From Paramacrobiotus metropolitanus (taxonomy: Eukaryota; Tardigrada; Eutardigrada; Parachela; Macrobiotidae): a stretch of 64,000 bases of DNA. A model generated the notes under the pieces. It was not told the DNA's origin and did not search any database. It saw only the letters and a list, made by a program, of their open reading frames with translations. Position numbers and translations under genes: made by a program. Numbering within the stretch: position 1 is the stretch's first letter; each line of letters starts with the position of its first letter. This document shows positions 40,351 through 52,252 of the stretch, piece after piece. Location of the stretch: the NCBI RefSeq assembly GCF_019649055.1, contig NW_026570318.1, positions 310,001 to 374,000 of the forward strand, read 5' to 3'.

Positions 40351-42909
40351 TCTTCTGGTTGGGTAAGAAAAAATCCGTTAATAAATCAGCCGCCAACAAA
40401 ATGAAAAAAATTGCGCTACTTAGTTGGAAATTTCAACATTCGAAAAGCTTTCAAAACATGCGTTCCCGCATATTATTAACTGAATTACTGAAAGGAAAAT
40501 AGCATTTTCTTCAATGAAAATAAAGTAGAAGGAATGCGCCGGTCAACTTAGCTGCCGTATTTTTCAGTCTATAAATTCGATTTATGTAGTGTAAGCTAGC
40601 CCATAAAATGCCGGAACTTCAATTACGTAGAAGGAAAAAATAAGGTCAGAAAAGTAGCGCAGGAGAAATTTGTAGCGAATTTAGCCTTTTGTGGTCAATA
40701 ATTTGCAAGAATAAGAGCACCGCGTCGAAATTTGCAAGAATAAAAGCACCGCGTTAAGCGCTTTCATGAATCCCGTCTGCCTACGCCGATTGTTCCTGTC
40801 TGATCGAAAACATGCCACTTGAGCACGAAGATTTATCTGGCATCTCGCACTGCATAACAGACTTGGTTGCGTTCGTTGCCTGTCTGATTAATTGAAGATT
40901 CTCCGTATAATCATCAGTCTACTGGTGCATTTCCATGGGTGCAGCGGTGTAACACGCAGCTTGCAATTTCCTTGTCAGGAAATATTCCCGGCATTCAATT
41001 AGTCCAAGTAATGCACAAAACTCATCTACACTGATTACGGTTTAATGAAATTCGTGCCTTGGTAAATTAAATTAGCTTTTGCAGGCGATGGTGAATGCTT
41101 AGTGATACACGTAAGAATGTACGAGTAGATTTTTGCAGCACACTGCACAGTAAGTACATGAAACCCCGGCATACCTGTGCACTTCCAGGGAAGAAGGATA
41201 TTCCAACAGCTTCTTTCGCTTACTTCGATCGATAATAGGGCCGAATAATTAATTTCCGTTGTTATATGTCCTCATTCGCTACTTGTTATTTTCGGGAATG
41301 CAAATTGCAATTACCGCTATTTTATTAATGTACGTATGCAGCGGTTGTTGCACGTGTACTGCGTCCGGATGTAAAGTTTGCGTTTGCTAAAAAGAAATAC
41401 AATACTGCTACCAACAAGAAGCTGTTAGACGATATGTATAATTCAGTGAAAGAGCTGGCTCAATCATTTGCATGTCTCACCATGAGACCGAGAGCGCACA
41501 GATGTAATTCGCTCGTACAACACGGTATGGCGACCAGTCTGCGGAAAGGTCAGGTTATAATATTACGTCCTAGGCTCCTAGCGGAGGATTGTTAACAGGG
41601 AGTTTGCACCGAGCGGGTTGCAGCACCATTAATGGAAAAGCCTGTAGTACAGCTTTACCCAGCTATTACCAATATTACTACAAACAATTATTATTTGTAG
41701 TGCCATAATTATTGCCGATTTAAAGGCAGCATTTAGGAAATTAAAGTAAATTTCATTTCAAAGAAACAGGTCTCAAACTTTTGCCGACACTCCATGTGCA
41801 CCAGCTACTGAAACTCCTAGAGGCTAGAAATAAGGTATCCAACGTCAGCAAAACCTATATGGATGCGAACTGTAGCATGATCTATCGGCTTTCGGTGCCT
41901 TTAACTTCGTGCACCGTGTAAGAGTACCCCACACACATTAAATTTTTATCAGTCAGCAGGAAAGCGGAAATCCGTAGTATGCAAATAACAAAAGCGCACA
42001 CCACGCAAGTAAAAAAAGGTACCGGAAATACTACCTAAATTGGACATACCACCTTGAATTTCAGCTTTGCTAGAAGTCCAGGCATGGTTACATTCCTGGG
42101 AAGTCAATCGAAAACGATTGGCTTTGTGTTTTACTTTCTTGAACAGTGAACAGATAACGGTGGTACGTCGCCTTCTCTGACATTTTCAAAAAAATGAGTT
42201 ATTTACGGCTTTCAAATACAAAAATTTTTAATTTTGCTTTCAATACGCAAGCATCCACAATTTTGCGTTCATGTGATCCAATGATCCAGTGGTAATCAAT
42301 GATCCAACATAAATTATCCCATTTTTTATTTTAATGATGCAATAACGCAGTTTAGAACGATATTGTTTTTCTGCAGGATATTTGAATTTTTGTATGCTGT
42401 TTCTATTAATTGAAAATGGCTAAAGGGGTAGTGGAGCATCTAAGAATTATATTGCTAGTAATCCTCCGCACTCCTCGCTGGAATGTCCCGAGTCAACTCC
42501 GCTCACTTTGTATAGAGCGGAAGGAATCGATCGTTCCATAAATTTGGATTCCATGCGGTAAGGTATTGAAATAACATCCACAATGCCTATGCAACTGTGG
42601 CGCAAAATCAAGCCGTGCTGCCTAAATATATGTCTATTAGAAGGGATTTAATAACCATTAATGGATACTGCCCCGTTCCACAAAGACTAACATCAAACTC
42701 GTGTAGCTGAACTTTCAATAAAACACGTCATAAAACACCCACACGCACACTGTTGGCATCCCTTGTTCTGCCTGAGGAACAACGCAGCGGTGTATCTCAT
42801 TACGTCTCGGTGCATTCTCCCGCTCCGTATTATTCGCGTTCTAGTTCCGAGGGAAGTACTAGAGTTTAACGGACGTGCTTCTTACCATAAATTTTCCAGG
42901 TATTCTACA
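40351..42909. other. Long intergenic region with the upstream block of R9
   Basis: 2.5 kb without a supported gene. Near 41375-41590 one frame reads about 70 plausible codons (AKKKYNTATNKKLLDD...) but has no start or splice support. At 42621-42690 a block is shared with the upstream region of R10. Confidence 0.4.
42621..42690 (+). promoter_or_regulatory. Upstream block shared by R9 and R10, R9 copy
   Basis: CTAAATAT, then GGATTTAATAAC, three variable bases, TAATGGATACT, then CCCGTT-like and ACAAA. The same order occurs at 49338-49407 upstream of R10. It is conserved while surrounding DNA is diverged, so a control element or the shared promoter is plausible. Confidence 0.45.
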
Positions 42910-43956
42910 ATGAATATTTCAGATATCCAAGGTAACCTCTCCCATAAGTTTTCCAGTCGCCAGAACGAATTATTCGCTTTGCTATCCGTGTTTACGGTAG
43001 CCTCCATCATCGGTGTCATGTTATCGGCGACGCTGTTTTTCACCATTATTCTGCGTTCACAGTTGCGCACCGGTTCGGGCATACTCATCGCCCATCACCA
43101 GCTATTACACGTCCTGCAAACCGGCATCAGCAATCCGTTTTACATTGTCACCGGTTGGGCAGTGTGGATGGGGGTCTCCATTGCCGGTATCGACTGCACC
43201 GTCATGTATTTTGTCTGCCAGGTGATTATCTGCACCGAAACATGGAGCTCCTTGTTCTTAGCGGTCAACCGTTTTATCGCCCTAATTTATCCACACCAAT
43301 ACAGCCATATCGCCTCGAATAAAGCTGTTGGTTACTTCATTATTTCAGCGTGGTGTATCAGCGCAGCCATTAATCTGCCGGGGTTGCTAGGAATCGGCAG
43401 CTTGTTTGGATTTCGGGAGGTCGACTGCGGATTCGTCCGGGTGACCAATCTCCATCTTCTGAATGCCGTCGCCACACTGGGTGTGTATCTTCCACTGGCG
43501 CTGCAAGGCGTCGCTTACGGAATTATCTTAGCCAATCATTGCCGGAAAGATGAAGAAACGCGGGCAGCTGTTTCGCATAAAAAGCGCTTCATATTGTTTC
43601 GTCTGCTCTTGGGTTCATATTTGTGGTATGTCACCTGTTATCTGCCGTTTCTAATTGTCCTCTACGGGTTTCCGCGATTTTGGTTCGCCGATAAAGTGCG
43701 CGCCGGCTGGTTCATCGTGCTGCAGCAGATTGGATACGCAGGAAGTCCGGTAGGTTTAGCCGGTTTTATTTTAGCGCATTGTGTGTTCAGTGTTGGGTGT
43801 ATTTTGTAGGTGTTCTTGTTGTTGATGAACAAAGACACCATTAGACTAGTGAAAGATGGTATTGAGCACTTGTTGTGTCAAAGGAATTCGGTGGCGGCTG
43901 CGTCCACATCCATGGCTATGTCCAACCTGACACCCAATAATCCTGCGACTAGTTAG
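42910..43956 (+). CDS. R9: rhodopsin-like seven-TM receptor, right-hand group
   Basis: Exon 1 42910-43749, intron 43750-43809 (60 bp, GTAGGT...TAG) and exon 2 43810-43956; 328 residues. The frame extends 49 codons upstream of the ATG at 42910, but only MNIS is conserved. The right-hand group differs from R1-R7 by a longer TM5-TM6 loop (KDEETRAAVSHKKRF), ISNPFYIVTGWAVWMG after TM2 and QQIGYAGSP before the splice site. TM3 ends VNRFIALIYPHQY. The exon 2 tail (RNSVAAASTS...) is Ser/Ala-rich rather than SVSP-type. The intron's last codon is a stop in frame. Confidence 0.88.
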
Positions 43957-45660
43957 CTGCCTATTTTCGTTCCCAAGGATGTGATTTTCTACGCGCTTTT
44001 ACAATGTATTTCGCAATACATGTTTCAGTGTTTACCCTTGAATTTTATGGAAGTGTGCTTAGTAACTGATAATGCACATCAACGTCCTTTAAGTTTATTT
44101 CGAGTGGACGCTGAAATTTGATGAGAAAAAAAATATTAGTGGTTTCGAGCATTTTCAAGGTTTTTACTGCGGTGTTACGGTGCTCGGTATTATAATGTAA
44201 CCGCATTTTGACTCATAAATAAGCTGTCACAGAAAATACAGTACTTTAGGAAGTGCCAGGTTCGATGAATGCAGCGCGCTATGGTGGCCATGTAGCTGGT
44301 GCAAGTACCGGTTCTTATTAAAGGTGTAACCTGTTTTTAACAGTATTCATAATAAAACTGGATTTGATTTCGCCTGTTTTCATTGACCCGAATTAAAGTA
44401 GTGCCGGTTCAGTGTGTCTATACGAGTTAATACAACTACAGATATACCAGATATAGTTGCATCTTGCAGTTTGCAAACGCAAACATAACGTATTCTGGTT
44501 ACCGTATCTGGTACATAATTATGGCGTGGTGGGAATTTATGTATTTATTAGTCCCAAAAAACTGAGGCTGCATGTAAGAAAACCCGTCTTTGTTAGCTTC
44601 CATGAATCGGATATTTATCGATTGTACGGTGGTCGGTGTGCGATGATTGCGTAGAAAGTGGTAGCAGCAAAGAGTTCTGATTGCTAAAAAAGCATTAAGA
44701 ATAATTTTCTGAATCGCTGTCTAAAAGTCTGCATGGAACCAGTAGATAGCAAATTTAACACGCTGGTTGATTTATGAACAAGTAGGAGGACAAATTTGTC
44801 TCCGGTTGAAACGGGAAATTGTTTTCTGCTTTTATTGCAGCCATAAAACCGGCTCGGCTGCCCCACTTGTATATAACTTTATCCGTAATGAACAAATTTA
44901 CTGGACGGATCTACCGCTGATTTACCAGTTGTTTGCATGCTGAGTCTTTACAAAGCCACATCAAAAAGTTCATTGTTTTTTTGTCCATTTTGAGAATGCG
45001 TCTTGCAACTGGAATCAATTTGATTAACAAGGGTATCCCCTTCCAGCATCAGTGATAATCTACTGTAACAGGAATTTAAGTTCTAGAGCAAAAATCTGGT
45101 GAGGTAGCCTGGTAGCAATAGAGACACTAGCACGCAAGGAATTGTACGAGTATCTGGCACATCATGGCTCAAAGCTTTTGGATAGAATTACATAGTTCGC
45201 TTAATCAAGTAATTGCCGCCCTTCGTATTGATTGGCACCTAACCCATATTCTGCTGTTTATTTTATGAGCCACAGATTTCTTTTAACACACATCCTCCTC
45301 ACATCTAATTTGATTCACGCACCGTTAAGCAGTAAGAATTCACTTTGATCATTTATGTAAAAGAATTTGTTTTCCTTGAACTGCAACTAAAAGACCTACA
45401 GGTATGGTCAGAATGTATAGTAGCTAAAACATTTCAGCTGTGTTTTAGCGTTATACCTTCTTCGAGCGAAAAAGTTTGTTCATTGGGCGTTTCAAGTAAA
45501 TAATTTAACCGAATTGAATATCTCCATTTTTACATCAATGAAATCCCCTGGATATTTTTAGATGATGGTAATATTGGCACTATAAGCAATGTGTTCACTT
45601 TGATAATTTGATTTCTCGGGCGTTTGGATTGAATAAAAGTTTCAGTTGCTTAATACTTTC
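43957..45660. other. Gene-free stretch, R9 to repeats
   Basis: 1.7 kb of intergenic DNA. No gene, repeat or structured RNA supported. Confidence 0.4.
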
Positions 45661-45867
45661 TATTCCGTTGCTGCAGGTGGGTACCAGACACCAGTTATAC
45701 CCTCGAGGACATTCTTTTGCCGGCCGAAACTTTGTTGCCCAGCTCCATCGACCAGCAGATCTTCTTCGACAGCCTGCGGACACATACCGGTTCGGAGGGG
45801 CACCCTAAGAGTCCCGCTCAGGTGTCCTCAGCCAATTCCACGCTGTCTTCAAGTCCCACTTGCGCCT

Positions 45868-46235
45868 ACATTTTTTAAAAAAATGTACGCCCACTTTTTT
45901 GAGAATGGACGCATTCATTTTTGAAAAAGATGTACGCTCACATTTTTCAGAAAATGCACGCGTACATTTTTGAAAAAAATGCACGCCTTTATTTTCTAGA
46001 AAATGGACGCCTACATTTTGGGGAAAAATGCACGCGTACATTTTTGAGAACAATGTACGCTTCCATTTTTTAGAAAATGTACGCCTTCATTTTTGGGAAA
46101 AATGCACACGCACATTTGTGAGAAAAATGTACGCCTAAATTTTTTAGAAAAATGTACGCCAACATTTTTGGGAAAAATGCACGCGCACATTTTTTGAAAA
46201 AATGCGCGCTTACATTTTTCTAAAAATGCATGGTT
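45868..46235. repeat. Minisatellite, about 15 units of 24-26 bp
   Basis: Unit of the type ACATTTTTGAGAAAAATGCACGC with many variants. Each unit contains ATTTTT...AAAAAT, so each can fold on itself. Unit length is not a multiple of three; the long antisense ORFs here are by-products. Confidence 0.85.
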
Positions 46236-46501
46236 ATCTGCAATCCTCACCGGCAGTTCCTAAATCGATCCGCTTTGTGACCGTGGATCTGCAGAGTCCG
46301 CAGCCGACGCTCAGTGCGTGCGACAGTTAGCGTCGATAGTGATGCGGTGGCGTCGCGATCAGCAGCGCTCAAACGCCAGCGTTCGGTGATGAATTCTGCC
46401 AGCTCGGATGTTCCGCACGCTCTTCTGTTGGAGAGCCAGCAACCGGTATGCTGGTCGAACCGGATCCAAAGAGGATACGGGTGTTCATACCCAATATATA
46501 T

Positions 46502-46912
46502 GGAACGTTTCGTACCAAAGAAAAAAACTGGAAAGTTTTTTTCCTTCTTGTAGTCACTGTAGTCATCCGTAGGCAACCTGTAGACTCCCTGTAGACAACC
46601 TGTATACATCCTAAGAAAACCTAAGAAACCAGGTGACTACAGTGTCTACAGTGGTGTCTACGGGCTGTCTACAGATGACTACCGCTGTATACAGGCAGAG
46701 TATCGAGTGAACCTAAGAAGGGCTGCCTGTATACAGCGGTAGACATCCGTAGACAACCTGTAGACACCGTTGTAGACACGCGGTATACATCCTAAGAAAC
46801 CAGGTGGCTACCGATAGTTCTTACAGGGTGTCTACAGCATGTATACAGATGTCTACTGTGACTACAAGGAGCGAAAAAACGATTCACTTTTTTTCTTTGG
46901 TACGAAACGTTC
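46502..46912. mobile_element. Small inverted-repeat transposon (MITE-like), copy 2
   Basis: Same ends as the copy at 22344-22919 (GGAACGTTTCGTACCAAAG and its complement). The right end is more perfect here (ACGAAACGTTCC). It contains one internal unit where copy 1 has two, which accounts for the 165-bp size difference. Flanked by TATAT on the left and ACAGGTGTATA on the right. Confidence 0.75.
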
Positions 46913-47244
46913 CACAGGTGTATATCAGCCCGCGTCGCGTCCCAGCGCAGCAAGTGGTGGCGGCCGAGGTCGGCCGCCGCTGGACCATTTCATCGCGCCA
47001 GTTAGCCCTCATGTTGCTGTTCGTCGATGGCCACCGAAAGGTCACTATCACTTTTGGGGACGAGCACGGCAACGCGCAGACGGTGTGCGTGGAAAATTCT
47101 TCCCGATCATGAATGATCAGCACCGAGAATCACCCGCTCTTTCTGGTTTGGGACCTCTTTTAGGTGATCACTTGGTGCAGACTATTCACGACGAGTCTAT
47201 TCTACATCTTATTAAACTAGTTGTTTTATACGGCGAGTGGTGAG

Positions 47245-47840
47245 CTAGCTTATTGAGTTATTAGTCAGAAAATAATCATGATCTCTAGCAAAAATGGTCA
47301 GATGCATTGCGTCAAACTATAATTATAGATTGTGTTTTATAGTCACGAGAAAATAGGATCTACAGACTGTACAATTGTTATGTTCTTTTACTTTTTGGCG
47401 CATGATGTCTCTCTCGCATTTAGAGTGTAGTAATTAGAAATTTCAATCTGTTGTAATTCAAATGGCGACAGTTGCTTTAGAACTGCCTAATGTGCAGTAC
47501 ATATTGTATTATCCAAGCCTTCCGTTACGCTCGAGTAATGGATACTGGATTCGCTCTATTTGTAAATGACAATTAACGAGTTAATTGATGTTAATGTTAG
47601 CTGGAGGACATGCGCTCCCGCTCTCCTACTGTACGTGACGTCTGCTTGGCCGTGTGTTGCGCGTGAGTCTGTTGGTGGCGCTGCGCGTCGCCGTGGCGCT
47701 TAGATCAAAGCGGCCGCCGTCATGCACGGGCATGCTGTTTGCACTTGGCACTGTTCGTGTGCTCGCATTGCATGGTTCTGCAGTTCTCATTGCTGTCTGT
47801 CTCTTCTCCTTCGATATCGTGTGCGCGCGAGTGATCTCTG
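47245..47840. other. Gene-free stretch before the 81-bp repeat
   Basis: AT-rich to about 47600, then GC-rich. No gene supported; open frames from 47650 run into the tandem repeat. Confidence 0.35.
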
Positions 47841-47850
47841 TTCTGTTGTT

Positions 47851-48415
47851 GCACTTTCCTCGGACGGCATACAGGGCCCCCACCTCTGGTGCGCTTACTT
47901 CCGACTCCAAGCAGACCCCTAGCGGCGGTTGCGCTTTCCTCGGACAGCATACAAGGCCACCAACTTCGGCTGCGCCTTCCTCCGACGGCAAGCAGACCTC
48001 CAGTGGCGGTTGCACTTTCCTCGGACGGCATGCAAGGCCATCAACTCCGGTGTGCCTACCTCCGACGGCAAGCAGACCCCAGCGGGTGTTGCACTTTCCT
48101 CGGACGGCATACAGAACCCCCACCTCTGGTGCGCTTATTTCCGACTCCAAGCAGACCCCTAGCGGCGGTTGCGCTTTCCTCGGACAGCATACAAGGCCAT
48201 CACCTTCGGTGCGCCTACCTCCGACAACAAGCAGACCCACCAGCGAGGCTGCAACTTCATCGGACGGTAGTCAGGTCCCTTAGCAAAGACGGCGCCCTCT
48301 TCCGACTCCAAGCAGACCCCTAGCGGCGGTTGCACCTTCCTCGGGCGGCATACTAGGCCATCACCTCCGGTGCGCCTACTCCGACGGCAAGCAGACCTCC
48401 AATGGCGGTAGCACC
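47851..48415. repeat. Tandem repeat, seven units of about 80-81 bp, with a three-unit higher order
   Basis: Units begin TTGCACTTTCCTCGGACGGC and end AAGCAGACC plus a short variable part. Units 1 and 4 are nearly identical, as are 2 and 5, giving a higher-order period of about 240 bp. Because the unit is close to 27 codons, several frames on both strands stay open (plus 47654-48283, minus 47626-48240). The predicted peptides are low-complexity and differ by frame, so coding is not assumed. GC-rich compared with its surroundings. Confidence 0.8.
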
Positions 48416-49655
48416 TTGCATGGAAAAACCTGAGCGGATCCTGACATACCGCGGATCCTGCCATACAACGTCGGGATCATCATGCTACACCGATCGTATC
48501 GGCAACGTACCGACGTCAGCCCTGGCGGCATAAAGATAGCCGAATTTTGCCTACTCCCAATGGAACTCCGAATCTTCACCAAATACTTCCGTAGAACCGT
48601 GCCAACTGCTGCATCCACCCCTATATTGGGTTGTTTGGGGTTTTGTTTGGGGCCTTCGGTTGCGCAGGGCACTGGTCGCTCTCTTCCGCCGACCCCCGGT
48701 CGGCCGGCTTCTCGCTGACCCACGGTCACCGCACACAGCCGATCACAGAGAGCACCAGCCTCCCAGCAGCCGGGGCTCCAGTGCCCCCAGTGGAGTCCGG
48801 AAGCGGTAACATTAAGTGCATATATGAACTAGCGTAGATAGTTTCGTGCACAATCGAGATGGGTCTTACCGTACTTCCTAGGAGGAGCTTCGGTGCCCAG
48901 GCGGTGTAGAAGCCCATCGTATAAAGCCCATCGACTGTCTCGTATAAACGGGAAACCGCTAGGTAAAGGCATAACCTGTACTACGGCAAATGCATCCAGG
49001 GGAGGGCATTTGATGTTGCCGTCATTGTAACGCTTGAGCACTTTGATATCGTTGTCACTACAGCAATCTTGTGTAAGTTATAAGCCTTACGTTACGATAA
49101 TTATTACTCTGCATTATCTTACGCCGTCTGATTATTTCGCCGCTTACACTGGTCGGGCGGCCTATTACTGAATGGGCTGGAATCACATCTACCGCTTTTC
49201 CAGGAAGATTTATTAATAACGCATACGAGTACTGTGCCTAGCCTGAGACTAAAGGGAATCGATCTCTCTATTTAGCTTCAGGATGGGATGAAATAACATC
49301 AATTACACAGCCTTTCCGCCAATTCAAAGCCGATCTAACTAAATATTTGAAAAGGAAACAGGATTTAATAACGGGTAATGGATACTTCCCGTTTGACAAA
49401 ACGGTTAGTACACATGCTTGTGTGTCGCGTGTGTAAGGCATTGATGGCAATCAATGCAGCCATTAGCAAAACGCATACACACTGTCAGTTTTGACATTAT
49501 TCGCTGATAACCTGACAAATCGCACAGTGGCGTGATTTTTTATTTTTATATACACTTTTTTATATGCATCTTTATTCCGACCATTTTTCCCGATTTAAAA
49601 GATTTGCTCAAGAACCTGCAGAAAATTTCTGTAAATCGTGCTCCTGCATTTCAAA
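48416..49655. other. Intergenic, repeat to R10, with the shared upstream block
   Basis: GC-rich to about 48830, with no supported gene. The block shared with R9 is at 49338-49407, about 250 bp before the R10 start. Confidence 0.4.
49338..49407 (+). promoter_or_regulatory. Upstream block shared by R9 and R10, R10 copy
   Basis: Same order of words as at 42621-42690: CTAAATAT, GGATTTAATAAC, TAATGGATACT, CCCGTT, ACAAA, on the same strand and in a similar position relative to the receptor start. Confidence 0.45.
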
Positions 49656-50710
49656 ATGAACATATCCATGATTCAAGGTAATCTGTCCTACACCCTTCCC
49701 CATCGGCAGGTCGAATTGCGCGCCCTGGTATCCGTATTCACAATAGCCTCGATCGTTGGGGTTGTCTTATCGGCGACGCTGGTTTTCACGATTATTCTGC
49801 GCTCTCAGCTGCGCACTAGTGCCGGCATCCTGATCGCCCACCAGCAACTCTTGCACGTCCTTCAAACCGGCATCAGTAATCCGTTTTATATTATTACCGG
49901 TTGGGCGGTGTGGATGGGAATTTCTGTTACGGGCATCGACTGCACCGTTATGTATTTCTGCTGTCAGTTGATCATCTGCAGCGAAACGTGGAGTTCCTTG
50001 TTTTTAGCAATCAACCGCTTTGTCGCCATAGTTTACCCACATCGATACAATCGTATCTCCTCGAATCAGGCTACCGGCGGCTTTATAATCGCGGCGTGGA
50101 GTATCAGCGTCGCGATCAACATACCAGCGCTGCTGGGAATTGGAAGTTTGTTTGGAAACCGGGAGGTGGATTGCGGATATATCCGAATTACGAATCCTAA
50201 CCTCTTGAATACTATTGGAACATTTGGTGTGTACTTTCCGCTGTCGCTGCAAGCTGTGGTATACGGGATTATTCTGGCTAATCATTACCGGAAAGACAAG
50301 GAAACGCAGGCTGCTGCCTCGCATAAAAAGCGCTTTGTATTGTTTCGTCTGCTGTTGGGTTCCTATTTATGGTATGTCGTGTGCTACCTGCCGTTCCTGA
50401 TTGTGCTCTACGGTTTTCCTCTGTACTGGTTTGCCGATAAGATACGCGCCGGTTGGTTTATCGTGCTGCAGCAGATTGGTTACGCCGGAAGCCCGGTATG
50501 CTTAGCTTTTTCTCAGGCGTTTTATTATGTGGCAACTGTGGCATCCCTAATCAGCACTTTTTTATTGTGCAGGTGTTCTTGTTGCTGATGAACAAAGACG
50601 TTCGAAGAATCGCGAAAGAGGGTGTGGAGCGGTTGCTGTGCAAAAAGAATTCGGTGTCTGCTGCGCCGAGCTCCTGGATACGGTCCAGTCGTACATCTAA
50701 AGGGCATTAG
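49656..50710 (+). CDS. R10: rhodopsin-like seven-TM receptor, right-hand group
   Basis: Exon 1 49656-50495, intron 50496-50572 (77 bp, GTATGC...CAG, the longest in the array) and exon 2 50573-50710; 325 residues. Same group as R9: KDKETQAAASHKKRF loop, QQIGYAGSP and a tail with KNSVSAAPSS. TM3 ends INRFVAIVYPHRY. TM2 has QLRTSAGILIAHQQ, and HQQ is shared with R11 and R12. The first ATG (49638) adds six residues; MNIS is at 49656. It lies on the same strand as R9 and shares its upstream block, so the two are likely direct duplicates. Confidence 0.88.
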
Positions 50711-51829
50711 GTCACGAACACGGTGCTGTCTCAGATAATATTATTTTTCTTAATTGAATACTAGTTCTGTGTCACCATGAATTTGTAGATCTTCAACAGT
50801 AACTTGTTATTTCACGCGTTGTTCAGCAGTCGAAAGTTCGAAACCGTACAGAGCCAATTAAACAGCAAAGGCTGGATAACACACGGGCTTACATCATAAT
50901 TTACATGTTTTCCACATGAAGCCATTTCTAATCATGGAGTCTTTACGCAGATTGTCTCGCACAGCCAACGTCTTCTGTATAATATATAGAGTCTGCAAGT
51001 CTGTGCATTAAAGGCGGCAAAAATTCTGTTTTGCTACAATAAGTCACATGCATAAGGACATCTGCAAAGCGCAGCGGGTTGCCCAGCCTGGTACGCCATC
51101 ATTTAGTAATTACCACTCTGGTCATCTCGATTATCCTGCAGAACTACGCGACTTCTTTAATTTATATTGTGGGCTGCAACGCTGTTTCTGTATCTGCTTC
51201 TCATACATATATGTGTTGCATATATTATTCAGCGCTGCTGGTTGCGTTACTTTAAAATGCTTCTTCCACACAATTTAATGTGATCCGCTTATGGTTAGAT
51301 ATTTTGTGAGCTTGTGCGAGTTAGCAGTGAGCAATACCGTCCCTGTAGTGTGGCCGCCGCAAGTTTCTATTAACATACGAGTATGATATGCAACAAAGCC
51401 AACAATGAAGAAATACACCACAGAAATAGGTGTCTCATCGTTTTAACATTACCCGACTTTATCTAAGCTGGCAGTGCAATCCTTTCTCCAACTTGTACAA
51501 GCAAATGCCATTTCATATTTCATTGAAAATTAATATACAGTTATTAGGATAAGTCGAAATTAGTTGAACAAGTTCAGATAGTTGACAATTACGGTTAACT
51601 TGTCGAGTATTGTGTAAACGATTCTTCTTGTAAGACAAGGTGCATTAACAGAAACATATTTTTGCTGTAAGCGGTCGAACTGGTAAAAGCTTATTTTGAC
51701 GCTGATGCCACTGCCACTTATTGACGATTTATATATCTAAAGGATTACGAGTAATAAAAGAAATGCTGCTGCATATTGCATGCTGAAAATAATCATATTC
51801 AAAAAAATTAATCGGGAATAATCATAGGA
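50711..51829. other. Gene-free stretch, R10 to element B
   Basis: 1.1 kb without supported features; AT-rich in its right half. Confidence 0.4.
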
Positions 51830-51891
51830 ATACTTCGCTTTTACTCGCGTTCCGACCGCTTACAGATTACACCTTCACGTTCCGTCCACCC
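51830..51891. repeat. Inverted repeat flanking element B, left arm
   Basis: 62 bp (ATACTTCGCTTTTACTCGCG ... TCCGTCCACCC) that match the reverse complement of 57821-57882 with one mismatch. Both arms contain two GGAACGCG-type words on the complementary strand. Confidence 0.85.
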
Positions 51892-52252
51892 ACCATTTCA
51901 GTTTCCCTACATGGGCCCACATAAAAATTAATTTATAATGCTATACAGATAATTTTTAACCAGTAAGAACGTTTCTTTCAAAACCGAAGGCAACAAGGAA
52001 CAACAAAAAAATTTTGTCACAAAACAAAGTTTCAAGAATAATTTAAAATCAACGAATCCATCCAAAAAGTTTGCTATATAAAAACGAGGAAGTATCACCA
52101 ATTAAAATCACCGATTTAGTTAATAATCACAAGTTCCTTATTTGGTTTTAATTTACTAGAATTAATCACCGTAAAAATAAAATTTAACCAGCATGTGAAA
52201 TACTCGTCACTTAATTTTCGAACTGTTCGGTTTCTTTGACTGGAGGTGTTTT
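51892..52252. other. AT-rich spacer inside the inverted repeats
   Basis: 360 bp, A/T-rich, no LTR, primer site or gene recognised. Confidence 0.4.

Larger units (their letters stand above)
45670..47120 (+). pseudogene. Possible gene remnant broken by a minisatellite and a small transposon
   Basis: Three separated stretches look coding. At 45677-45867, after a CAG, one frame reads YTLEDILLPAETLLPSSIDQ followed by a Ser-rich part. At 46314-46490 another reads VSVDSDAVASRSAALKRQRS followed by SSDVPHALLLES. At 46935-47110 another reads RRWTISSRQLALMLLFVDGH and a further 25 residues to a stop. They could be exons or fragments of one regulatory protein, but I recognise no family. The 25-bp minisatellite sits between the first two and the transposon between the last two. 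Confidence 0.3.

Noticed and set aside
45805-46250. Minus-strand ORFs with repeated GVHF words
   Set aside because: They are translations of the 25-bp minisatellite.
47626-48283. Repeat-protein genes of 200 codons on both strands
   Set aside because: Open frames follow from unit length near 81 bp and high GC; competing frames on both strands cannot all be real.
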